A DNA stretch of 21,203 nucleotides from Gammaproteobacteria bacterium (GCA_005877965.1 VBNP01000026.1:1-21203), one strand, 5' to 3'; shown: positions 6,572 to 14,894, counted from the stretch's first letter. Notes: a model not told the origin generated them from the sequence alone. Translations and numbers: made by a program.

Positions 6572-8047
6572 TTGAAGCAGCGCGGCGTTCATGAACCCGG
6601 TCCCACTGCCGCTTCGGGCGAGTTACAGGAAATGAAGCCCCGCTCGCGCGCCGGGCGGCGCCTGTTCGTGCTCGACGCCAACGTGCTGATGCACGATCCG
6701 ACGGCGATCTTCCGCTTCGAAGAGCACGACGTGTATCTGCCCATGGTGGTGCTCGAGGAGCTCGACGCGCACAAGAAGGGCCTGTCGGAGGCCTCGCGCA
6801 ACGTGCGCCAGGTGAGCCGCTTCCTGGACGACATGATGCGCGACGCCACCAAGGAGCAGATCGACCGCGGCCTGCAGCTGCCGAGCGGCTACTCGGGCAA
6901 CCACGGCAAGAAACCCTCCAGCGGGCGGCTGTTCTTCCAGACCCGCCAGCTGGCCAGCGTGTTGCCGGACAGCCTGCCGGGGCAGGGGGGCGACAATGCC
7001 ATCCTGGCGCAGACGCTGGCACTGCAGAACGAGCACCAGGACGCGCGCGTCATTCTCGTGTCCAAGGACATCAATCTGCGCATCAAGGCGGCGGTGCTCG
7101 GCGTGCACGCCGAGGACTACTACAGCGACAAGACCCTCGAGGATGCCGACGTCCTCTACAGCGGCATGACGGCGCTGCCGAAGGACTTCTGGGAGCGGCA
7201 TGGCAAGGACATGCGCTCGTGGAAGGAAGCCGACCGCACCTTCTATGAGATCACCGGCCCCGCGGTGCGCGACTGGCAGCCGAACCAGGGGGTGTTCGAG
7301 GACATTCCGCAGGGCATCGAGGGCGTGGTACGCAAGATGAGCGCCGATACCGCCACCATCGAGCTGACGCGCGACCATCGCAACGAGCGCCACAATGTCT
7401 GGGGCGTCACGGCGCGCAACCGCGAGCAGAACTTCGCGCTGAACCTGCTGATGGATCCGCAAATCGACTTTGTCACGGTGCTCGGACCGGCCGGCACCGG
7501 CAAGACCCTGCTGGCGCTCGCCGCCGGCCTGATGCAGACGCTGGAGACCAACCGCTTCGTGGAAATCATCATGACGCGCGTCACGATTCCGCTCGGCGAA
7601 GACATCGGGTTCCTGCCCGGCACCGAAGAGGAGAAAATGGAGCCCTGGATGGGGGCGCTCATGGACAATCTCGAGGTGCTCACCGGGTCGCAGGAGGGGG
7701 GCAACTGGGGCCGTGCGGCCACCAATGACCTGTTGCGCAACCGGATCAAGATCCGCGCGCTCAACTTCATGCGCGGGCGCACCTTCCTCAACCGCTTCCT
7801 GATCCTGGATGAAGCCCAGAACCTCACCCCCAAGCAGATGAAGGCGCTGATCACCCGCGCGGGCCCTGGCACCAAGCTCGCCTGCCTCGGCAACATCGCC
7901 CAGATCGATACGCCCTACCTGACGGAGATGACCTCGGGTCTCACCTATGCCGTGAATCGCTTCCGCGGCTGGCCGCATTCCGGACATATCACTCTGGTGC
8001 GCGGGGAGCGCTCGCGGCTCGCTGATTTCGCCTCGGACATCCTCTAG
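6572..8047 (+). CDS. PIN domain-PhoH ATPase fusion (PhoH2/YlaK type)
   Basis: About 491 residues. The N-terminal PIN nuclease-like domain (about 30-190) has acidic residues in LDANVLMHDP (D35), VVLEELD (E62/E63), GGDNAIL (D141) and SKDINLR (D166). The C-terminal PhoH ATPase (about 275-490) has Walker A GPAGTGKT (305-312) and Walker B FLILDEAQN (409-417). PIN-PhoH proteins have been described as RNA-unwinding, RNA-cleaving enzymes; the cellular role here is unknown. Start: TTG at 6572 has an ideal GGAGGA ribosome-binding site 6 bp upstream. In-frame ATGs at 6557 and 6632 have weak or badly placed sites. It follows gcvR with no obvious promoter between. Confidence 0.93.
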   Translation: MKQRGVHEPGPTAASGELQEMKPRSRAGRRLFVLDANVLMHDPTAIFRFEEHDVYLPMVVLEELDAHKKGLSEASRNVRQVSRFLDDMMRDATKEQIDRGLQLPSGYSGNHGKKPSSGRLFFQTRQLASVLPDSLPGQGGDNAILAQTLALQNEHQDARVILVSKDINLRIKAAVLGVHAEDYYSDKTLEDADVLYSGMTALPKDFWERHGKDMRSWKEADRTFYEITGPAVRDWQPNQGVFEDIPQGIEGVVRKMSADTATIELTRDHRNERHNVWGVTARNREQNFALNLLMDPQIDFVTVLGPAGTGKTLLALAAGLMQTLETNRFVEIIMTRVTIPLGEDIGFLPGTEEEKMEPWMGALMDNLEVLTGSQEGGNWGRAATNDLLRNRIKIRALNFMRGRTFLNRFLILDEAQNLTPKQMKALITRAGPGTKLACLGNIAQIDTPYLTEMTSGLTYAVNRFRGWPHSGHITLVRGERSRLADFASDIL

Positions 8048-8109
8048 GTGTACGCTTGAATGCATCCCGCAGGGCGTCTTTGTAAGCCTCTGTAAACGTG
8101 GGGAAACTC

Positions 8110-9681
8110 ATGACCGCCACCGGCGGTCAAACTCCGATCATGCGCCCTCTCCTGCCGGCCCTCGTGGCCGCCCTCCTCAGCGTTGTCAGCGTCGCGTTCG
8201 CGGACGAGCCGGCGTCGACCCCCCTGACCCTGAGCGCCCCGGCGGCGGGCTCGGACCTGCCCGACATGGGCAGTCCCGCGGCTGCGGTCCTGTCGCACAC
8301 CGATGAGTACCGCCTGGGGGCCATGGTGGCGCACCAGCTGCGCGACCAGAACGCGCTGCTCGAGGATCCGGAGGTCAGCGAGTATCTGCAGTCGGTCGGC
8401 CTGCGGCTCGCTTCGCAGAGCGCCGACGGTGGCCGGGACTTTCAGTTCTTCGTGATCAAGGACCCGACCATCAACGCGTTCGCCGTGCCCGGCGGCTTCG
8501 TGTTCCTGCACGAGGGGCTGGTGCTCGCCACCTCGACCGAATCGGAGCTGGCGAGCGTCATGGCGCATGAAATCGCGCACGTCACGCAGCATCACATCGC
8601 GCGCATGATTCGCGCGCAGAGCCAGCAGAGCATCGCCTCCGCGGCCGCCCTGCTGGCGGCGATCCTGCTCGGCGCCGTCGGCGGCGGGCAGGCGATGGAG
8701 GGCGGCATCGCCGCCGCCCAGGGGCTCGCCGCCCAGCAGCAGATCAACTTCACGCGCGACAACGAAAAGGAAGCCGACCGCGTCGGCATCGGCTACCTGG
8801 CCGGCGCGGGCTTTGACACCAACTCCATGGGCAGCTTCTTCGAGATCATGAGCCGTCACGAGGGACTCGCGGCCACCTACATTCCCGCGATGCTGATCGA
8901 TCACCCTGTGACCTCCGATCGCGTCGCCGAGGCGCGCTCGCGCGCCGCGCAGTTTCCGCCCCGCAGGGGCAAGGACTCGCAGAGCTATGAGCTCATCCGC
9001 GAGCGGGTGCGCGTGCTGACCGCGACCGGCGATGTGGACCTCGCGCAGGCGTACGCCCAGAGACTCGCGCGCGGCCGCGCCACCCTCGGCAACCGCTACG
9101 GCGAGGCGCTGGCGCTGCTGAGCGCTAATCGCGCCGACGAGGCGACCCGCATCCTCGCGCCGCTCGTGCAGCAGCACGAGGCGCTCACCCTGCTGCACGT
9201 CGCCCTCGGCCAGGCGCAGGCCAAGGCCGGACACCTCGACGAGTCGCTCGCGACCTTCCAGCACGGCGAGGAGCTCTTTCCGCGCAACGTGCCCCTCACG
9301 GTGCGCTACGCGGAGACACTCATGGCCGCGGGCCGGCCCGCGGACGCACACAACATGCTGCTCGACCTGTTCAATAACGTGCCGCCCACGCCGGACCAGA
9401 TCCGGCTCACGGCCCTCGCCGCCAGCGCCGCGGGTGATGCCGGGGATGCCTATTTCTACATGGGCGAATACCAGATCGCGGGGGGCGACCTCGCGCTTGC
9501 GGCGCAGCAGCTGCAGCTGGCGCTCGCCTCTCCCAACATCAGCACGGTACAGCGTCAGCGCTACCAGGCCCGACTCGACGAGGTGCGCGACTACCTCGCG
9601 AGCACCCGCAAGCGCCGACTGACCGACAACGGCAACGGCCAGGGTCAGCAGACCGGCCAGCAGCGCGGCGGCGGGCGCTGA
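8110..9681 (+). CDS. bepA: BepA-like periplasmic M48 metalloprotease with TPR repeats
   Basis: About 523 residues. A signal peptide (MRPLLPALVAALLSVVSVAFA) ends near A31. The M48 zinc-protease domain has HEIAH (H153, E154, H157) and the third zinc ligand E221 in NEKEADRVG. A C-terminal region of about 310-490 is helical and TPR-like. E. coli BepA (YfgC) degrades or helps fold misassembled BamA and LptD at the outer membrane. ATG at 8110 is preferred because GGGGA lies 7-8 bp before it; GTG 8098 and ATG 8140 are alternatives. The C-terminus is a Gln/Gly/Arg-rich tail. It sits between phoH and mlaA on the same strand, the first of a group of envelope-maintenance genes. Confidence 0.93.
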   Translation: MTATGGQTPIMRPLLPALVAALLSVVSVAFADEPASTPLTLSAPAAGSDLPDMGSPAAAVLSHTDEYRLGAMVAHQLRDQNALLEDPEVSEYLQSVGLRLASQSADGGRDFQFFVIKDPTINAFAVPGGFVFLHEGLVLATSTESELASVMAHEIAHVTQHHIARMIRAQSQQSIASAAALLAAILLGAVGGGQAMEGGIAAAQGLAAQQQINFTRDNEKEADRVGIGYLAGAGFDTNSMGSFFEIMSRHEGLAATYIPAMLIDHPVTSDRVAEARSRAAQFPPRRGKDSQSYELIRERVRVLTATGDVDLAQAYAQRLARGRATLGNRYGEALALLSANRADEATRILAPLVQQHEALTLLHVALGQAQAKAGHLDESLATFQHGEELFPRNVPLTVRYAETLMAAGRPADAHNMLLDLFNNVPPTPDQIRLTALAASAAGDAGDAYFYMGEYQIAGGDLALAAQQLQLALASPNISTVQRQRYQARLDEVRDYLASTRKRRLTDNGNGQGQQTGQQRGGGR

Positions 9682-9692
9682 CCCGCCGCGTT

Positions 9693-9714
9693 GCGCGCGG
9701 GAATCGCCGCGCGC
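9693..9714. terminator. GC hairpin after bepA, possible terminator
   Basis: GCGCGCGG-gaatcg-CCGCGCGC is a perfect 8-bp stem with a 6-nt loop, 12 bp past the bepA stop. No T-tract follows, and the mlaA -10 box begins 4 bp downstream, so it may be a weak terminator or part of the mlaA promoter region. Confidence 0.35.
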
Positions 9715-9717
9715 GGC

Positions 9718-9726
9718 TGCTACAAT
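9718..9726 (+). promoter_or_regulatory. Predicted extended -10 promoter element for mlaA
   Basis: TGCTACAAT is a near-ideal TGn-extended -10 box, with TACAAT matching 5 of 6 consensus bases. Transcription would start near 9733, about 23 bp before the mlaA ATG. No properly spaced -35 is seen. The element closely resembles the one upstream of orn. Confidence 0.55.
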
Positions 9727-9755
9727 GCGCGCTTCGCTTGCCTCGCGTACTCCCC

Positions 9756-10541
9756 ATGCCATCGACAATCCGGCTGTCACTGTTAGCGCTCGGTCTGCTG
9801 CTGCTCGGGTGCGCCGCACTGCCGCCCGGCAAACGCGAGCCGCGCGATCCATGGGAGCGGATGAACCGCGTCACTTATGGCTTCAACGACAAGTTCGACC
9901 GGGCGATCGCCCAACCGGTGGCGCGCGGCTACCGCAAGGTGACGCCGCGGTTCATGCAGACGGGCGTACGTAACTTCTTCGACAACCTCGACTACCCGAT
10001 CGTCATGCTCAACGATCTGTTGCAGGGGCAGCTCAGGCCGTTCGTCTCCGATACCGGCCGGCTGCTCGCCAACACAACCATCGGCATCGGCGGCCTGTTC
10101 GATCCGGCCTCGGGCATGGGGCTGGACAAGAACGACCGGGATTTCGGGCAGACGCTCGGCAAGTGGGGCGTGCGCAAGGGGCCCTACGTGGTCCTGCCCT
10201 TTCTCGGACCGTCCGACACGCGCGATACGCTCGGGCGGGTGGTCGATGCCTACAGCACGCCGCGCGCGTACATCCGCAACGACTATTGGAATTACGGCCT
10301 GTGGCTGCTCGACAAGGTCGATGAGCGCGCCCGCCTGCTCGACGCCACCAGGGAGCTGGAAAGCGCCTACGATCCGTACGCTTTCCTGCGCAACATCTAC
10401 CTGCAGCACCGCGAGTTCAAGGTCAACGGCGGGCAGTCACCGGACGAGGAGCAGCAGGAGCAGAAGCTGCTCGAGGAATCGGAGCGGGATCAGCAGACGC
10501 CCGAAGGCGCATCCCCGCCGCCCCAGTCGCCGCCGCATTGA
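9756..10541 (+). CDS. mlaA: Outer-membrane phospholipid-removal lipoprotein MlaA (VacJ)
   Basis: The 261-residue protein starts with a lipoprotein signal (SLLALGLLLLGC, lipidation at C19). Family motifs follow: DPWERMNRVTYGFND, FFDNLDYPIVMLNDLLQG, TIGIGGLFDPAS and FGQTLGKWGVRKGPYVVLPFLGPS. MlaA forms a ring-like channel in the inner leaflet of the outer membrane and passes mislocalised outer-leaflet phospholipid to MlaC. The acidic, Gln- and Pro-rich tail after about residue 225 looks disordered. ATG 9756 is preferred over an in-frame TTG at 9738. The gene is convergent with mlaB, so the MlaA and MlaFEDCB genes form one locus here; in E. coli they are far apart. Confidence 0.96.
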   Translation: MPSTIRLSLLALGLLLLGCAALPPGKREPRDPWERMNRVTYGFNDKFDRAIAQPVARGYRKVTPRFMQTGVRNFFDNLDYPIVMLNDLLQGQLRPFVSDTGRLLANTTIGIGGLFDPASGMGLDKNDRDFGQTLGKWGVRKGPYVVLPFLGPSDTRDTLGRVVDAYSTPRAYIRNDYWNYGLWLLDKVDERARLLDATRELESAYDPYAFLRNIYLQHREFKVNGGQSPDEEQQEQKLLEESERDQQTPEGASPPPQSPPH

Positions 10542-10595
10542 TCGAGGCCTCGCCGGGGGCGCGCGAATGAGGCGGATGTGGCGGCGGGCGCAGCT

Positions 10596-10928
10596 TCAGA
10601 CACCGCGCTCGAGCAGCTCCCCGACTTCACTGATCCGGCCCAGCGCCATCAGACCCTCGGGCAGCTGCGTGTAGCGCAGCCCGCAGCCGGCGCGTTTGGC
10701 GGCGCCCAGCCAGTCCAGCACTACCGCGAGACCCGCGCTGTCGGCGGCGGTGATGCCGCCGCAATCGACCTCGAGCTCACGCCCGGGGGCGCCCGTGAGG
10801 CAGCGCAGACCCTCCTCCCTCGCCTGGCGCGCGGTTGCAAACGTCAGCGGCCCCCGGGCCGCGAACCGTCCATTCGCCGACGCCACCAGCTGGAACGGCC
10901 CGCTCGCCCCGGGCGCCGCGGTCTTCAT
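10596..10928 (-). CDS. mlaB: STAS-domain protein MlaB
   Basis: The 110-residue cytoplasmic STAS protein is the MlaB subunit that binds and activates the MlaF ATPase in the MlaFEDB complex. The STAS signature ITAADSAGLAVVLDWLGAAK (about 59-78) corresponds to the region carrying the key Thr in E. coli MlaB; a Ser is present here. It is slightly longer than E. coli MlaB (97), with the extra residues at the N-terminus. It overlaps mlaC by 4 nt and ends the mlaFEDCB run; mlaA ends 54 bp away on the other strand. Confidence 0.9.
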   Translation of the reverse strand: MKTAAPGASGPFQLVASANGRFAARGPLTFATARQAREEGLRCLTGAPGRELEVDCGGITAADSAGLAVVLDWLGAAKRAGCGLRYTQLPEGLMALGRISEVGELLERGV

Positions 10929-11650
10929 CCGCTCTTGTCGCCGGTCTGCTTACCGATCGCTCCGGGCTTCTCGCCCGCCTCGAGACGCTTGATGACCGCG
11001 TCGATCCCCTGGGCCTCGATCTGTTCGCCAAAGTCCGTGCGGTAGCTGTTGACGTAGCTGATGCCGTCGATCACCACGTCCCACGCCTTCCAGCCCTGCG
11101 GCGTCCGGTGCAGGTAATAGTTGACGGCGACGCGGTCGCCGTTGGCGCGCTTCACCTCGGTGCGCACCGTGGCCCGTGTCGCGTCCGGATCGACCTTGGT
11201 GGGGAAGATCTTGAGTCGGTCGGCGGTGAAGTCGACCAGCGCGGTGCCGTAGTTGGTGAGCAGCGAGTGATAGAAGGCATCGACGAAGTGCTTGCGCTGC
11301 TCGGCAGTCGCCGTGCGCCAGTGCACACCGAGCACCAGGCGCGCCGAAGCCTCGGTGTCGAAGTGCGGCAGCAGGTACTTGTCGACCAGCTGCCCGACCT
11401 TGGCCGGATCGCGGTGGTAGGCATCGCGATCCTTGTCCAGATCCCCGAGCATGCCCTGGGCGGCGCCCTGCACGACCTCGGTTGGTCCCTCGCCGGAGGG
11501 CGCGTTCGATGCGGGCGGGGTCTGCGCCTGCGCTGCGGGCGGGCTCTGCGGTTGCGCGTTGGCAAACCCTGCCGGCGCGCAGGCTCCTGCCATGGCTGCC
11601 AGCCCGCACGCCAGCCACAGGCTGGTCGATAGCACTGTCGTGTATCTCAT
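10925..11650 (-). CDS. mlaC: Periplasmic phospholipid shuttle MlaC (Ttg2D)
   Basis: The 241-residue soluble carrier moves phospholipid between MlaA and the MlaFEDB complex. A signal peptide (about 1-32) ends in ANA-Q. A Pro/Ala/Gln-rich linker of about 25 residues then precedes the MlaC fold, which starts near TEVVQGAAQGML and contains YLLPHFDTEASARLVLG, RKHFVDAFYHSLLTNYG and GWKAWDVVIDGISYVNSYR. It is about 30 residues longer than E. coli MlaC (211), the excess being the linker. A Cys at 24 (AGAC) is a weak lipobox match; Sec signal peptidase I cleavage is more likely. It overlaps mlaD and mlaB by 4 nt each. Confidence 0.94.
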   Translation of the reverse strand: MRYTTVLSTSLWLACGLAAMAGACAPAGFANAQPQSPPAAQAQTPPASNAPSGEGPTEVVQGAAQGMLGDLDKDRDAYHRDPAKVGQLVDKYLLPHFDTEASARLVLGVHWRTATAEQRKHFVDAFYHSLLTNYGTALVDFTADRLKIFPTKVDPDATRATVRTEVKRANGDRVAVNYYLHRTPQGWKAWDVVIDGISYVNSYRTDFGEQIEAQGIDAVIKRLEAGEKPGAIGKQTGDKSG

Positions 11651-12174
11651 TTCCTGGACTCCACCTTGCTCTGGTTGTCCGCGCCCTGGCCCTGGCTGTC
11701 GCCGCTACCCTTGCTCGAGTAGTTCGCGAAGAACTTGTTGATCAGACTCTCGAGCACGATGGCGGACTGAGTCTGCTCAATGCGGCTGCCGTCCTTGAGG
11801 TAGCTGTCGAGTCCTCCGGGGCTGATGCCGATGTATTTGCCGCCGAGCAGCCCCTGGGTCTGGATGCTGGCGTAGCTGTCCTCGGGAATCTGCTTGTACT
11901 GGGGGTCGACGCGCAGGCTGACCACGGCCTTGTAGTTCTTGGAATCGAAGCGGATGCCCTCCACCTCGCCCACGTGCACCCCCGCCATGGTCACCGGGGC
12001 GCCCACCTTGAGGTCACCGATGTTGTCGAACTCGGCGCTCACGTGATAGCCGGCCCTCGGGGCGCCGAACTTCACACCGCTCGCCGGCAGCTGCGTGGTG
12101 AGAAACAGCAGCGCGGCGAAACCCAGCAGCACGAACAGGCCGGTTCCGATCTCGAGAGTGCGATTGGCGCGCAT
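11647..12174 (-). CDS. mlaD: MCE-domain lipid transport protein MlaD
   Basis: The 175-residue protein has one N-terminal membrane helix (GTGLFVLLGFAALLFLT, about 10-26) and a single MCE domain (about 38-115) with FDNIGDLKVGAPVTMAGVHVG and IQTQGLLGGKYIGISPGG. MlaD hexamers sit on MlaE in the inner membrane and form the periplasmic lipid channel. Length is close to E. coli MlaD (183). The Ser/Gly/Gln-rich tail is low complexity. The ATG lies 16 bp after the mlaE stop, and the stop overlaps mlaC by 4 nt. Confidence 0.95.
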   Translation of the reverse strand: MRANRTLEIGTGLFVLLGFAALLFLTTQLPASGVKFGAPRAGYHVSAEFDNIGDLKVGAPVTMAGVHVGEVEGIRFDSKNYKAVVSLRVDPQYKQIPEDSYASIQTQGLLGGKYIGISPGGLDSYLKDGSRIEQTQSAIVLESLINKFFANYSSKGSGDSQGQGADNQSKVESRK

Positions 12175-12190
12175 GGCTTCAAGTCTCCCG

Positions 12191-12955
12191 TTACAGGAAT
12201 ACCGCAGTCAACACATAGTCCAACAGCAGCGTGATCACCGAGGAGGCTACCACGGTGCGCGTGGTCGCGAGCCCGACTCCTTCCGCGGTCGGTTCGGCGT
12301 GATAGCCCTCGTGCACCGCGATCAGGCTGCAGGCGACGCCGAACACCAGGCTCTTGACCACGCCCTCGCTGACGTCGTGCAGCCCGACCGAGCCCTGCAT
12401 CTGCGACCAGAACACGCCCTTGTCGACCCCCATGAGCTGTACGCCGATGAGCTGCGCGCCGTACAGCCCGATCACGCTGAAGATGACCGTCAGCAGCGGC
12501 ATCGCAACCACCCCGCCGAGAAACCGCGGCGCCGCGACGTGGCGCAGCGGATCGACCGCCATGATCTCCATTGCCGTCAGCTGATCGGTGGCGCGCATCA
12601 GGCCGATTTCCGAGGTCAGCGCCGTGCCGGCGCGGCCGGCGAACAGCAACGCGGTGATGACCGGGCTGAGCTCCTTCAGCAGCCCGAGCGCCGCGGCCGT
12701 GCCGAGCGCCTCCTCGGATCCGAAGCGCTGCAGCAGATTGAAGGCCTGCAGGCCGAGCACCATGCCGACAAACAGTCCCGACAGCATGATGATGATGAGC
12801 GAACGGGCGCCGGCGTTGTAGACCTGGTGCACCAGCAGGCGCGGCCGGCCCAGCGCCGGTACGCTCGCGAGGAGCAACCACACGAGGAAGATCGTCACGG
12901 CCCCGAGCCGGCGCACGCCTTCGAGGATGAAGCCGTTGCCGCCGCGGGGGTTCAT
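12191..12955 (-). CDS. mlaE: ABC transporter permease MlaE
   Basis: The 254-residue inner-membrane permease is the membrane core of MlaFEDB. It shows several hydrophobic helices and the family motifs LSGLFVGMVLGLQAFNLLQRFG, LLKELSPVITALLFAGRAGTALTSEIG and AMEIMAVDPLRHVAAPRFLGG; the last includes the coupling helix that contacts MlaF. Length matches E. coli MlaE (260). Its ATG overlaps the mlaF stop as ATGA, showing translational coupling. Confidence 0.96.
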   Translation of the reverse strand: MNPRGGNGFILEGVRRLGAVTIFLVWLLLASVPALGRPRLLVHQVYNAGARSLIIIMLSGLFVGMVLGLQAFNLLQRFGSEEALGTAAALGLLKELSPVITALLFAGRAGTALTSEIGLMRATDQLTAMEIMAVDPLRHVAAPRFLGGVVAMPLLTVIFSVIGLYGAQLIGVQLMGVDKGVFWSQMQGSVGLHDVSEGVVKSLVFGVACSLIAVHEGYHAEPTAEGVGLATTRTVVASSVITLLLDYVLTAVFL

Positions 12956-13800
12956 GACTCGTCCGCCGCGAACAGCTGCGCGGCGTAATCGGGCGCCGGG
13001 TAGTGGAACGCCACCGGACCGTCGGCGCTGCCGGTCATGAATTGCCGCACCGCCGCCGAATCGCTGGCACGCAGCTGCGCCGGGGCGCCCGCGGCCGCGA
13101 CCCGCCCGCCCGACAACAGATAACTGTCGTCGGCGATGGTCGCGAGCTCGCGCACGTCGTGCGAGACCACGATGCTGGTAATCCCGAGCGCCGCGTTCAT
13201 ATGCTTGATGAGGCGCAGGATGACGCCGAGCGAGATCGGATCGAGCCCGACGAACGGCTCGTCGTAAATCAGCACCTCCGGGTCCATGACAATGGCGCGC
13301 GCCAGTGCCACGCGCCGCGCCATGCCGCCCGACAGCTCCCCCGGCATGAGCCCGGCGGCACCCCGAAGCCCCACGGCCTGCAGCTTGGTGAGCACCAGCT
13401 TGTGGATCAGCGCTTCGGGCAGATCGCTGTGCTCTCGCACCGGGAAGGCGACGTTCTCGAACACGTCCATGTCGGTGAGCAGCGCGCCGTTCTGGAACAA
13501 CATGCCCATGCGCTTGCGCAGGGCGTAGATCCGGCCGCGGCTCAAAGCCGCCAGATCCTCGCCGAACACCCGCACCTCGCCACGATCGGCGGCCATCTGC
13601 GCCGTGATGAGCTTGAGGAGCGTGGTCTTGCCGGTACCGCTCGGCCCCATGATGGCGGTGATGCGGCCGCGCCGGGCCTGCAGGTCGAGCCCTGCGAAAA
13701 TCGGCCGCCCGCCCACGGCGTAGTGCACGCCGCGCACGTCGACCACCACCTCAGCCGCTGCGGCGCCTGACGCGGGTTGCGAGGATGCCGGGCTTGTCAC
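12952..13800 (-). CDS. mlaF: ABC transporter ATPase MlaF
   Basis: The 282-residue ATPase powers MlaFEDB. Numbered from GTG 13800: Walker A GPSGTGKT (52-59), Q-loop LFQNGALLTD (101-110), signature ELSGGMARR (155-163), Walker B VLIYDE (176-181), D-loop VGLDP and H-loop VSHD. GTG at 13800 is chosen because the frame upstream, open to 13902, lies inside the fba coding region and encodes unlike sequence. Only 25 bp separate this start from the fba stop, so fba and the mla genes are probably co-transcribed. The ribosome-binding site is poor. A Ser/Ala-rich stretch of about 17 residues precedes the ABC domain. Confidence 0.95.
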   Translation of the reverse strand: MTSPASSQPASGAAAAEVVVDVRGVHYAVGGRPIFAGLDLQARRGRITAIMGPSGTGKTTLLKLITAQMAADRGEVRVFGEDLAALSRGRIYALRKRMGMLFQNGALLTDMDVFENVAFPVREHSDLPEALIHKLVLTKLQAVGLRGAAGLMPGELSGGMARRVALARAIVMDPEVLIYDEPFVGLDPISLGVILRLIKHMNAALGITSIVVSHDVRELATIADDSYLLSGGRVAAAGAPAQLRASDSAAVRQFMTGSADGPVAFHYPAPDYAAQLFAADES

Positions 13801-13825
13801 GCGATCGCGGTGGCCGCCTTGAAGC

Positions 13826-14848
13826 TCAGGCGGCCTGGCTCTCCATGTCGGGCGCGTAGCGCCCGGTGGTCGCCAGGCCATTGAGCCTGGCGCGCCTGGC
13901 ATACTCTTTCTGCCCGGCGGCCAGATTCGAGGCGACTCCGCCCCATGCCTTGAGCGCGGTGTCCTGCAGTGCGCGGCCGTAGCTGAAGGTCAGCGACCAT
14001 GGCAGCGGCCCGAGCTTGTTCATGAGCGACAGGTGCAGCGTCGCCTCCGTCGGGGACTGCCCGCCGGACAGAAACGCGATGCCCGGCACCGCCGGCGGGA
14101 CATGGCGCCGCAGCACGCGCAGCGTGGCCTCGGCCACGGCCTGCGGCGGCGCCCGATTCGCGGCCTTCTTGCCCGAGATCACCATGTTGGGCTTCAGCAC
14201 CATGCCCTCCAGCAGCACACGGTGTTCGAACAGCTCCCGGAACACGCGCTCGAGCACGGCCTCGGTCACCTGCTCACAGCGCTCGATCGAGTGTGCGCCG
14301 TCCATGAGCACTTCCGGCTCGACGATCGGCACGATGTCGTTCTCCTGGCACAGCGCCGCATAGCGCGCCAGCGCGTGCGCGTTCGCCGCGATGGCGAACG
14401 CGCTGGGAATGCCGTCGGCAATATCGATGACGGCGCGCCATTTGGCGAAGCGCGCACCGAGCCCGCGGTATTCGCTGAGCCGCTCGCGCAAGCCGTCGAG
14501 TCCCTCGGTGATGGTCTCGCCGCTGAAACCGGCGAGCGGCTTCGCGCCCAGGTCCACCTTGATACCCGGGATGATCCCCTGCTTCGCCAGGTACTGCGGA
14601 AACGGCGTGCCGTCCCGGGTCTTCTGGCGGATGGTCTCGTCGTACAGGATGACGCCGCTGACCGACTCGGCGGCGCCGGGCGCCGTGAACAACATTTCGC
14701 GATAGCTGCGGCGGTGCTCCTCGGTCGACTCCAGCTTGATGCCATCGAAGCGCTTCTTGATGGTGCCGCCGCTCTCGTCCGCGGCCAGGATCCCCTTGCC
14801 TCGGGCGACCATTGCGCCGGCAATACGCATCAGCTCACTCGAGTTCAT
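13826..14848 (-). CDS. Class I fructose-bisphosphate aldolase
   Basis: The 340-residue enzyme splits fructose 1,6-bisphosphate into two triose phosphates by the metal-independent, Schiff-base mechanism. Visible motifs: LAADESGGTIKKRF (about 21-34), GIKVD (K97), FAKWR (K136), VEPEVL (E178), and the Schiff-base lysine K219 in LLEGMVLKPNMV; FLSGGQSPTEAT follows. This is the plant/animal-type FbaA-I family, present in some gammaproteobacteria in place of or beside the class II enzyme. ATG at 14848 is chosen because GGAGGA lies 8 bp before it; the ATG at 14863 is itself next to that ribosome-binding site. It is first in a leftward run that continues into mlaFEDCB. Confidence 0.96.
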   Translation of the reverse strand: MNSSELMRIAGAMVARGKGILAADESGGTIKKRFDGIKLESTEEHRRSYREMLFTAPGAAESVSGVILYDETIRQKTRDGTPFPQYLAKQGIIPGIKVDLGAKPLAGFSGETITEGLDGLRERLSEYRGLGARFAKWRAVIDIADGIPSAFAIAANAHALARYAALCQENDIVPIVEPEVLMDGAHSIERCEQVTEAVLERVFRELFEHRVLLEGMVLKPNMVISGKKAANRAPPQAVAEATLRVLRRHVPPAVPGIAFLSGGQSPTEATLHLSLMNKLGPLPWSLTFSYGRALQDTALKAWGGVASNLAAGQKEYARRARLNGLATTGRYAPDMESQAA

Positions 14849-14872
14849 CGTCGAATCCTCCATTATCGTGGG

Positions 14873-14894
14873 CGTGCGCCTTCAGGAGCGCACG
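14873..14894 (-). repeat. Hairpin in the fba leader
   Basis: CGTGCGC-cttcagga-GCGCACG is a perfect 7-bp inverted repeat with an 8-nt loop, 24 bp upstream of the fba ATG and inside the predicted leader of about 90 nt. A second, smaller dyad (CCCC-tggaaatc-GGGG) lies near 14926-14941. No known riboswitch motif is recognised. Confidence 0.4.

Noticed and set aside
6623..8065. A 480-codon open frame on the - strand opposite the PIN-PhoH gene
   Set aside because: The + strand encodes complete PIN and PhoH motifs; the reverse product has no recognisable domain.
8048..8109. Repeated TGTAA words between phoH and bepA as a possible regulator site
   Set aside because: The two words (in TTGTAAGCC and CTGTAAACG) are short and not symmetrical; no promoter boxes with good spacing are seen, so nothing is claimed for this gap.
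8044..9852. A 602-codon open frame on the - strand opposite bepA
   Set aside because: It lies antisense to bepA with its signal peptide, HEIAH and TPR region; its own product shows no recognisable domain and has shadow-frame composition.
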